A DNA stretch of 41,027 bases, taken from positions 1-41,027 of the forward strand of contig JAAWDS010000031.1 in the NCBI GenBank assembly GCA_022793895.1, given 5' to 3'. The position numbers were made by a program, and so were the translations under genes. This stretch comes from Provencibacterium sp. Its GTDB lineage: Bacteria > Bacillota > Clostridia > Oscillospirales > Ruminococcaceae. Below are positions 25,001 through 31,685 of this stretch, in pieces. Within the stretch, counting starts at the first letter, position 1; every line of letters begins with the position of its first letter. The notes under the pieces are model-generated. The model did not search any database. It saw only the letters and a list, made by a program, of their open reading frames with translations, and had not been told where the DNA came from.

Positions 25001-26370
25001 TCGGCACACCTCCCGAAGTTTTCCATCGTCTTTCCAACCAGCCGCTTTTTGCCGGTGCGGGGATCGGGAAGGATCTCCGGCACAAAATGAAGCGAGAAAT
25101 CTACATACTCCATCCCTTTTTCAGCGAGAATCCTTCCCATCTGCTCCCCCATCTCCCGGCGAACGTACTCCTGGGACGCCTCCCCGGAAACCTCCGCCAG
25201 CATCTGAAAGGAATCCGGGCCGATCTGGGAAAACTGGTAATCCAACAAACCCGGCACGCAAAAGCCCTCAACGGCCAACGGATGAAGAAATTCCCGGTTC
25301 CCGAACGCATCCTTAAACCAGAGAACATCCTCGCTCCGGCCCAGCAGCCCCACCGCCCGGAAAAAGGGGAAGCGGATCCCCTCCTCCGGGGGCCGGATAA
25401 CGATCCGGTCGGAAAGCCGGTAGCGGATGAGCGGCTGGGCGAAGTTATACAGGCAGGTGAGATAGAGCCCATCCTCCCCCGCTTCGAGGATATTTAGATC
25501 GTCAAAGAGCAGCATTCCCTCTTCGGGATCGGACTCCACCCCCAAGGCAAGGGACTCGCTGGCCCCATAGAAATTGACCACCTGAGTGTGAAAGGTCTCC
25601 TCCAGAAATCCCCGAAGCCCGGCTCCCAACGGCTCCCCACAGGAGACCATCCGGAAAATTTCAAGAGAGACCTCCCCTTGCTGCGCAAGCTCCGCGAGGA
25701 TTTTCATGGCGGAGGGATAGCCGATAATGAAATTGGGCCGGAAGGCCTTCACCTGATCCACCCACTGGGAGAGCGGGGTCTTAATATCCAGATAAAGCGA
25801 ACGGGCCCCTACCCCGTCGATACCGTCCCCCACCGCCATCGCCCCGCCGTACCGGCCATCGGTGGCGGCGATGTAGAGGATGCGGGGTTTTCCCGCCAGC
25901 AGCCGGAGAATCTGGGCTGCCGGCATTCCCCAAAGCGCCCCACGGAGGATGCCGGAAAGCATCGTCTCCCAGGCGGCCCTGTCATAGACGAAATATCCTG
26001 GCGTCCCGGTGCTGCCGGAGGAGTGGACGACATGGTATTTTCCCAAAAAGGGCTTTCGATCCGGGGCCTCTTCGGCGTCGAACCGGCGCAGCTCCTCCTG
26101 CCGCAGCTCCGGAACGGTTATCAGGCGATCGAACTGCCGGAACAGGGTCGCTTTATCCAGCGTTGGGAATTGTTCCAAGGGGGTATCTTCCAGCGCCGCG
26201 CGGGTGATGCCCGCCGCGGCAAAGGCTTCGCGGTAATAGGCGGAGTGATCCCAGGCATAGTATAGAAGCCGGCGCAGCTTCTTCTGTTGGAGAGCCCGCA
26301 GCTGGGAAGGGGTTCTCCTCTCGTTTTGCTTCAGCCGGTATAGATTCCATAACGTTTTCGGGATATTCAT
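24997..26370 (-). CDS. PaaK/CapK-like adenylate-forming enzyme
   Basis: The 457-residue protein belongs to the phenylacetate-CoA ligase / CapK / F390-synthetase branch of ANL adenylating enzymes. The phosphate-binding loop is HSSGSTGTPGYFVYD around residues 115-130; NFYGASESLALG provides motif A5, and RYRLSDRIVI is followed by GRSEDVLWF near the C-terminal hinge. These enzymes activate a carboxylate with ATP and pass it to CoA or another acceptor. CapK-like members often act in cell-wall, capsule or natural-product modification. No carrier protein is nearby. It starts 14 bases after the Ntn-hydrolase stop, with AGGGAGG before ATG 26370, and overlaps the ABC ATPase by four bases. Acid substrate unknown. 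Confidence 0.88.
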   Translation of the reverse strand: MNIPKTLWNLYRLKQNERRTPSQLRALQQKKLRRLLYYAWDHSAYYREAFAAAGITRAALEDTPLEQFPTLDKATLFRQFDRLITVPELRQEELRRFDAEEAPDRKPFLGKYHVVHSSGSTGTPGYFVYDRAAWETMLSGILRGALWGMPAAQILRLLAGKPRILYIAATDGRYGGAMAVGDGIDGVGARSLYLDIKTPLSQWVDQVKAFRPNFIIGYPSAMKILAELAQQGEVSLEIFRMVSCGEPLGAGLRGFLEETFHTQVVNFYGASESLALGVESDPEEGMLLFDDLNILEAGEDGLYLTCLYNFAQPLIRYRLSDRIVIRPPEEGIRFPFFRAVGLLGRSEDVLWFKDAFGNREFLHPLAVEGFCVPGLLDYQFSQIGPDSFQMLAEVSGEASQEYVRREMGEQMGRILAEKGMEYVDFSLHFVPEILPDPRTGKKRLVGKTMENFGRCAE

Positions 26371-26384
26371 GCGGCCGTCCTCCC

Positions 26385-27548
26385 TTAAAGTTTGAAAAGA
26401 TAGCTGTTTTCATAGTTCTCCCGGTGGTAATACCGGGCCGTTTTCGCAGCAAGATTCAGGACCATGCTCCATTCGGTGGACTCAAACTCCCCGAAATTCC
26501 CTTTGCTCACGCGGGAGAGCGCATCCCGGACATCCGCTTCGGAAAGCGTCTCCCTCTCCGCCAGCAGGCCGGTGAGGATCGCAAACCGCTCCTGAGATTG
26601 GCGGGTGCCAACGCCATATTTCTCCCCCGGCGCCAGATAAAAGTTGGTCAGAACGGGGGTCTCGATAACCGTCATCTCCTGGTCCACATATTCCACCGCT
26701 GCGCTGCGGCCGGTTCGATCGGCAAGCGCAAAATGAATGGTCATCCCCATCGAGGCATGCAGATCGTACTGCCGGAGGAGCTCCAGCGCTTCCCCGACAC
26801 TGGCGGCCTTGTCCAGCAGCAGCCGGACGGCGGTGGTGGTGGTCAAATCCGGCTTGCCGGTGTCCTGGCGAATAACCGCACTGTCCTGAATCATGTTCAC
26901 CGATACCGCCAGCCCCGCCTCATTCATCCCATCCAGCGGGGCGTAAAGGGCGGCCAGCGTCCGCACCGTGTCCAGCTTCAGGGCTGCATCCAGCTTGTCC
27001 CCGGCCCCCTGGGCGATAAAGTCCATGTTCACGGTGGACAGCGAGGCATAGCCGTTTGTCGGATGAGCCTCCATCACCATCGCCTGACAGGCGTTCCAAT
27101 CAAAGTTGCGGCCAAAAAGGGCGTCTCCCGAAGGGCTGATCGCCGCAATCGTGCTGCACCCAAAGAAGCGGCCAACGAAATCAAGCCCAGCGTTTTCAAG
27201 AAGATTTTCCGCCAGATACCGCGCCACCTCCCCATCTGAAGCGGCCCCACCCTGCGCTAAAAAAACGTCGAAGCCGTAGTCCCCATCAAAGCGGACGGCA
27301 GAAAGGCCGGGCTCCAGAGAGAGGATGTCTCCGCCAGGGGAAACCGCGTCCTCCGGCGGGGATTCCGGGGCCTCGCTCTTCGTCCCGGCCTGGGAGGCCG
27401 GCCCGGACGAAAAGCCGGAAGAAACGTCCGAATGGCCGCCGGCCGAATCTCCGCCGGACGAAAGGGATTCGCTCCCTCCCCCGGCGCATCCCGCCATTAA
27501 TAGCGTCAGGCTCAAAAAAAGGCTGAACCAGGACAGCGTACTTTTCAT
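26385..27548 (-). CDS. Ntn-fold linear amide C-N hydrolase, lipoprotein
   Basis: The 387-residue protein carries a lipoprotein signal (LLMAGC, Cys21) and a Ser/Gly-rich linker, then a choloylglycine-hydrolase/penicillin-acylase-type Ntn domain. Candidate nucleophile Cys131 begins CSTIAAISPSG; Arg147 and Asp150 follow at +16 and +19, the same spacing as Cys2/Arg18/Asp21 of bile salt hydrolases. Asn218 (SVNMIQD), Asn in PVLTNFYLAPG and Arg in SQERFAIL match the remaining active-site set. It therefore should cut or form an amide outside the membrane; bile salts, N-acyl amino acids, lactones or beta-lactams are all possible. The nucleophile is internal, so self-cleavage of the preceding part is expected. 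It is first in the cluster, behind a promoter at 27591-27619 and an AAAGGAGGG ribosome site. Confidence 0.87.
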   Translation of the reverse strand: MKSTLSWFSLFLSLTLLMAGCAGGGSESLSSGGDSAGGHSDVSSGFSSGPASQAGTKSEAPESPPEDAVSPGGDILSLEPGLSAVRFDGDYGFDVFLAQGGAASDGEVARYLAENLLENAGLDFVGRFFGCSTIAAISPSGDALFGRNFDWNACQAMVMEAHPTNGYASLSTVNMDFIAQGAGDKLDAALKLDTVRTLAALYAPLDGMNEAGLAVSVNMIQDSAVIRQDTGKPDLTTTTAVRLLLDKAASVGEALELLRQYDLHASMGMTIHFALADRTGRSAAVEYVDQEMTVIETPVLTNFYLAPGEKYGVGTRQSQERFAILTGLLAERETLSEADVRDALSRVSKGNFGEFESTEWSMVLNLAAKTARYYHRENYENSYLFKL

Positions 27549-27590
27549 GGAAGAATTCCCTCCTTTAAAAATCGGTTTTGGTTGGGTTTT

Positions 27591-27619
27591 ATGATACCAT
27601 GGCTAATTTGAAATAACAA
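27591..27619 (-). promoter_or_regulatory. Promoter of the Ntn-hydrolase cluster
   Basis: On the minus strand TTGTTA (27614-27619) and TATCAT (27591-27596) are 17 bases apart, with TGG before the -10. The dyad ATTTG-n6-CAAAT (27606-27621) covers the -35, a position suited to repression or LysR control. Confidence 0.6.
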
Positions 27620-27657
27620 ATACTTATATTAAATAGCTGTTTATGTTTGACAGCTAT
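27606..27657. promoter_or_regulatory. Two LysR-type dyads in the divergent promoter region
   Basis: Dyad one is ATTTG (27606-27610) / CAAAT (27617-27621), a T-n11-A pattern. Dyad two is ATAGCTGT (27633-27640) / ACAGCTAT (27650-27657), whose right arm overlaps the LysR gene's -35. Together they fit a regulator that controls its own gene and the divergent cluster. Confidence 0.5.
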
Positions 27658-27675
27658 ATCTCTTCCTGCTATACT
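27647..27675 (+). promoter_or_regulatory. Near-consensus promoter of the LysR gene
   Basis: TTGACA (27647-27652) and TATACT (27670-27675) are 17 bases apart, with TGC before the -10. It overlaps dyad two, so self-repression is likely. Confidence 0.75.
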
Positions 27676-27697
27676 GCCGGTATAGGAGGTGAAAAGA

Positions 27698-28573
27698 ATG
27701 GAGTTTCGCGTATTGCAGTATTTTCTGGCGGCCGCTCGCGAACAGAGTCTTTCCGGGGCGGCGGAATACCTGCACCTTTCCCAGCCCACCCTGTCCCGGC
27801 AGCTCAAGGATTTGGAGGAGGAGCTTGGCAAGCAGCTCTTCCTACGCAGCAGCAAGGGGATTACGCTCACCGAGGAGGGGATGATCCTGCGCAAGCGGGC
27901 GGAGGAAATCGTCCTGCTGATGAAAAAAACGGAGGATGAAATCGCCCTTTCCGATGAATCGGTCGCCGGAGACGTCTACATCGGCGCGGGGGAATCGGAT
28001 GTGAACCGGCTCATCGGCCGGGCGGCCTGCGAGCTGCAAAGAACCCATCCGGATATCCACTACCACATCTCCAGCGGCAATTCCGTTTTTGTGCTGGAGC
28101 AGCTTGACAGGGGCTTAATCGACTTCGGGCTGGTCTATGGAGGCTTGGATCACACCAAATATGAATCTTTTCCCCTGCCGGTCTCCGACACCTTCGGCGT
28201 GCTGATGCGCAGGGATTCGGAGCTGGCAAAAAAGGAGGTTATCACCCCGCAGGATCTCTTTGATAAGCCGCTTATCGTTTCCCGGCAGGAGGAGCTGGAG
28301 GGCTGGCGGACGATGCGGCAGATCTCCGCAGATATCTCCAAGCTGAACATTGTAGCCACCTATACCCTGATCTTCAACGGCTCCCTTCTGGTGGATGAAG
28401 GGCTGGGATATGCCATCTGCTTTGACAAGCTCATCCATACGGAAGGAACCGGCCTGTGTTTCCGTCCCCTCTGTCCCGCCTGGGAAGTCACCGCCAGCGT
28501 GATCTGGAAAAAGTATCAGCTCCTCTCCAAGCCGGCGCAGAAGTTTCTGGAGACGCTCCGGGAGATGTTTTAG
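27698..28573 (+). CDS. LysR family transcriptional regulator
   Basis: The 291-residue protein has the LysR layout: an N-terminal winged helix-turn-helix (residues 1-60, with SGAAEYLHLSQPTLSRQLKD as the recognition region and LFLRSSKGITLTEEG as the wing), a linker helix, and a periplasmic-binding-protein-like effector domain from about residue 90. ATG 27698 is chosen because AGGAGGTGA lies just upstream; a GTG three codons earlier lacks this spacing. It diverges from the Ntn-hydrolase cluster across 150 bases holding two dyads and two promoters, so it very probably controls that cluster and itself. A bidirectional terminator follows. The effector is unknown, perhaps the substrate or product of the hydrolase. 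Confidence 0.95.
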   Translation: MEFRVLQYFLAAAREQSLSGAAEYLHLSQPTLSRQLKDLEEELGKQLFLRSSKGITLTEEGMILRKRAEEIVLLMKKTEDEIALSDESVAGDVYIGAGESDVNRLIGRAACELQRTHPDIHYHISSGNSVFVLEQLDRGLIDFGLVYGGLDHTKYESFPLPVSDTFGVLMRRDSELAKKEVITPQDLFDKPLIVSRQEELEGWRTMRQISADISKLNIVATYTLIFNGSLLVDEGLGYAICFDKLIHTEGTGLCFRPLCPAWEVTASVIWKKYQLLSKPAQKFLETLREMF

Positions 28574-28580
28574 AGAGAGA

Positions 28581-28627
28581 AAGGGATTGCCTGCAAAACG
28601 CAAAGCATTTTGCAGGCAATCCCTTTT
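28581..28627. terminator. Bidirectional terminator between LysR and the glycosidase operon
   Basis: AAGGGATTGCCTGCAAAA (28581-28598) pairs exactly with 28608-28625; T/A runs flank both sides. It lies eight bases past the LysR stop and faces the convergent glycosidase gene. Its core GCCTGCAAAAC/TTTTGCAGGC is shared with the hairpin at 7157-7204. Confidence 0.8.
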
Positions 28628-28680
28628 AAAAATTTTTCAGCCCGATTAAAACCAAATGTCGTCCGTCCGGACGCCGGACG

Positions 28681-30633
28681 CTACTCCTCCAGAACCAGCG
28701 CGAGATAATCGTTCAGGATGGGCAGGCTGAGATGCAGCTTCCCATCCTCATAGGTCCACGCCGGGGCCGCGTCCTGGGTCAGCATCCTAAGGTTCCGCGG
28801 TTCCTGCGCGCAATCCACCGTCACCTCCAATCCACTGAGCGGTACGGGCGGGAAAAAGGTGACGCCGTTAAAGCCGGTGAGGTTGAGGAGCTGCAACAGC
28901 TTCTTCCCCTCCCCGCAGCCGCCATAGAAAATTTCCACCTGCGCGGGCGCATTGGTGGAAAGAGGACAGAGCTCATCCGATAAGAACCGCAGCAGATCCA
29001 AAAAAAGGTTCTTGTGATCCTCATAGCCATATTGATAGTAGAGTTCCCCCACTCCCCAGGGCAGAAGCGCCGCCCGCCCTTGGCAGGTTATTAAGGCGCC
29101 GGGATGTTCGCCCGGACGGTGGCCAAAGCAGCGTTCAGGAGGGCCGAAGCGCGCGGGAAGCACCAGCGGAAGAAGCTCCCTGCCCGCGGCGGTGTGCAGC
29201 AGGCCGAACATCCGGTCCAGAATGACCCAGCCGCGCGAGGGGAAGGACCGGAAAACCTCCTTTTCACGAGTGCTCAGATAGCCCGCGCGGGTTTCCTCCA
29301 TCGTTCCCTCAAACTGCACGCCCAATTGAGAGAGGATGGGCGCGTTCCGGGTCACAGCGGTATAGAAGAGCTTAACGCCGCTGTCCATCAGCGTCCTTGC
29401 CTGCGTGCCGTCCAGGCATTCGGGGGAGGGAAGGATCACCACCCGGCGGGAGCAGAGGCTGTCCAGCCGGTCCTTTAGCTGGATTTCCCGCAGAACATCG
29501 AACAGCAGATGCGCCTCCTTGAGCGCCCGGTAAAGGCCGAAATATTCCTTTCCCGGCCTTTCCGGCTTCACCAGCGTGAGCCTTGCGCAGGAGGTGAACC
29601 GCCCAAAGTATTCCTCGTGCTCCCTGTGGAAGCGGAAAATTTTCTGGACCGCCGGGAAATTTTCCCGGTCGGGATAGTCCTCAAAAACGCCGATGATGCA
29701 GAAATCCAATCCGGAACCGGAGGCGATGCTCTCATACAGCCGGATTTTGCAAAGCTCCTGGGAAACGCCGGTAAACCGGTAGAAAATGTCCGTCGCATTG
29801 ATGAGGCAGTTGCTGATGATTTTGTCCGGAAAGCTCCCCATCACCGCATCCACATTTTCGCTCGCCGAGTAGAGCCAGAAGGGATAGGGCCGGTCCACCG
29901 CGCTGTTGGACTCGCTGCGCACAACGTCCGCCCCTCTGTGGCGGTAGGTGCAGACAGCGACCTCCGGGTTGATTTCCTGTACTAGCGCATGGATGCTCTC
30001 CAGAATACCGCCGGTTATCTGCTCCTTAAAGTCCGCATATTTTAAATAGACCGGGTCGTTCCAGTCCTCCCTTTCAGGCAGTTTCTCCCCACAGTAGGCA
30101 TAAAACCGTTCGCGGCAGCCCGCGCAGTGGCAAATGCCGTGATAGCGGTTGGAATAATCCTTAGTTTGAAAGCCGAACATGTTGAAAAAAACGCCGTCCA
30201 CCGGGTAGCTTTCGAGCACCTCCCGGATGACATTCAGCGAAAGGGTCTGCTGGTACTCCCCGCAGGGGCAGGTCTGAACCGTATCATGATAGCGGATAGC
30301 CTCGCCCGCCGGGGAACGGTAGTACCAGCCGGGATGCTCCGGGAAAAGGCTCTCATGGGTCTTGCTGAAATCGAACCGCGCAAATACGCGGATGCCCTTT
30401 TGATGGCATTTTTCGGTCAGCTCTCCCAGGAAATCCCCCTTCAGATAGGGGCTGGGGCGCTGGTAGGGCAGCTTCGTAGGGAAGAAAGAGGAGATTCCTC
30501 CCGCACCGACCATGACGGCGTTGCAGGAAAAGGACTCCCATTCGCGGATGAGCGCATCGATATCGGCGGCAACGTCAATGTCGCGCAGGTTATTCTGAAT
30601 CAGGCGCAGGTTGTTGCGGGTCCACCAAGGCAT
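28681..30633 (-). CDS. GHL6-like putative glycoside hydrolase
   Basis: The 650-residue protein resembles the hypothetical glycosyl hydrolase GHL6 / beta-galactosidase-trimerisation group. Residues 1-330 look like a TIM barrel: MVGAGGISSFFPTKLPYQRP, then GIRVFARFDFSKTH, YPVDGVFFNMFGF and a conserved CHCAGC metal-like string. A flavodoxin-like middle domain (about 335-500; RRVVILPSPECLDGTQARTL, SGVKLFYTAV) and a beta-rich C-terminal end follow. There is no signal peptide, so it would act on sugars already imported by the ABC system of the same operon. It lies 55 bases after the dehydrogenase and is the last gene. Catalytic residues could not be fixed; sugar specificity is unknown. Confidence 0.72.
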   Translation of the reverse strand: MPWWTRNNLRLIQNNLRDIDVAADIDALIREWESFSCNAVMVGAGGISSFFPTKLPYQRPSPYLKGDFLGELTEKCHQKGIRVFARFDFSKTHESLFPEHPGWYYRSPAGEAIRYHDTVQTCPCGEYQQTLSLNVIREVLESYPVDGVFFNMFGFQTKDYSNRYHGICHCAGCRERFYAYCGEKLPEREDWNDPVYLKYADFKEQITGGILESIHALVQEINPEVAVCTYRHRGADVVRSESNSAVDRPYPFWLYSASENVDAVMGSFPDKIISNCLINATDIFYRFTGVSQELCKIRLYESIASGSGLDFCIIGVFEDYPDRENFPAVQKIFRFHREHEEYFGRFTSCARLTLVKPERPGKEYFGLYRALKEAHLLFDVLREIQLKDRLDSLCSRRVVILPSPECLDGTQARTLMDSGVKLFYTAVTRNAPILSQLGVQFEGTMEETRAGYLSTREKEVFRSFPSRGWVILDRMFGLLHTAAGRELLPLVLPARFGPPERCFGHRPGEHPGALITCQGRAALLPWGVGELYYQYGYEDHKNLFLDLLRFLSDELCPLSTNAPAQVEIFYGGCGEGKKLLQLLNLTGFNGVTFFPPVPLSGLEVTVDCAQEPRNLRMLTQDAAPAWTYEDGKLHLSLPILNDYLALVLEE

Positions 30634-30688
30634 AACGGTTTCCTCCTATCCGGCATCGGTAAAACGGGTATGCGCCTTCCTTCCGGCG

Positions 30689-31681
30689 CTACTTTGTGTA
30701 GACATCCCGTTCGCCCAGCCGGTTGCGCATCGGTTCCCCCCGGCGGTAACGGCCAATGTTTTCAATCAGAATGTCCAGCGCGTTCCCATAAATGTCGGCC
30801 ACCCGCGGCGTGCTGTGCGGGCTGACCATCATGTTGGGTAGATCCCACAGCGGGCTATCCGCCGGAAGCGGCTCTTTTTCGAAAACGTCGCAGCCGGCCC
30901 TGGCGATTACGCCGTCCCTTAACGCCTGATAGAGAGCGTTCTCGTCGATGAGCGAGCCGCGGGCCAAATTGATGAGGCAGGCGGTGGGCTTCATCTTTTT
31001 CATCTGATCCATGCCGATCATGTGGTAGGTCTCATCAGAGAGGTGACAGCAAAGCACCACGAAATCGCTTTCCCGCAGGATCGGCTCGATGGTCTCCCCC
31101 CGATCCATGGCATAGTATACATCGACGTTTTCCGGCGCCGGCTTATCGTAGCGGTCATACCCCAGCACCCGCATTTCAAAGGCTTTTGCGCGCCGCGCCA
31201 CGGCGCTTCCGGTGTTGCCCAGCCCAATCACGCCCATCGTTTTGCAGGAAAGCCCTTTCGAGGCGGCAAACTGCTGGGAAAAGCGCGTCCAGTTGTGCTC
31301 CGCCTGCGCCTGAAACAGCCTCTTCGCGTCGTAAACATGGCTGAGGGCAAAGAAGAATACATGCTCCGCCAGCGAGGGCGCGGAACGTCCCGCCGCGCCG
31401 GTCAGGATAATCCCGCGGCGGAAAACCTCCGGCCGGGCTGATTTGGTCAGACCGGCATGGCTGCAATGAATCCACCGCAGGTTTTTTCCCGCCAAAATCT
31501 GATCGTCCAAATCGGCGTCCAGCACCGCTACATCCACATTCTGGAGTACCGAGCGGATCCCCTCCTTATCCTGCGGGTCGAAGTGATAGACCGGCGCCGG
31601 CGCAAACGCGTCGATCAGCCGCTTGAGGTGCGGTTCGTCATAGCGCACGGTAGCGAGCACCGCATGGATTTCCTGGTTCAT
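30689..31681 (-). CDS. D-2-hydroxyacid dehydrogenase
   Basis: The 330-residue protein is a D-isomer-specific 2-hydroxyacid dehydrogenase (GyaR/SerA/GhrA group), converting a 2-oxoacid and a D-2-hydroxyacid with NAD(P). The Rossmann motif GLGNTG is at residues 153-158. The catalytic triad is likely Arg241 (NLARGSLID), Glu270 (DVFEKEP) and His289 (VSPHSTP). An upstream open frame exists, but ATG 31681 (MNQEIHAVL) follows AAAGGA and matches family length. It starts four bases past the AraC stop, within the sugar-uptake operon, and may reduce a sugar-acid product such as glyoxylate, hydroxypyruvate or a uronate derivative. Cytoplasmic. Confidence 0.92.
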   Translation of the reverse strand: MNQEIHAVLATVRYDEPHLKRLIDAFAPAPVYHFDPQDKEGIRSVLQNVDVAVLDADLDDQILAGKNLRWIHCSHAGLTKSARPEVFRRGIILTGAAGRSAPSLAEHVFFFALSHVYDAKRLFQAQAEHNWTRFSQQFAASKGLSCKTMGVIGLGNTGSAVARRAKAFEMRVLGYDRYDKPAPENVDVYYAMDRGETIEPILRESDFVVLCCHLSDETYHMIGMDQMKKMKPTACLINLARGSLIDENALYQALRDGVIARAGCDVFEKEPLPADSPLWDLPNMMVSPHSTPRVADIYGNALDILIENIGRYRRGEPMRNRLGERDVYTK

Positions 31682-31685
31682 TCGT

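Noticed and set aside
26385-27548. Calling the Ntn hydrolase a bile salt hydrolase
   Set aside because: Active-site spacing fits the whole choloylglycine-hydrolase superfamily. The lipoprotein anchor and internal nucleophile are unlike typical bile salt hydrolases, so the substrate is left open.
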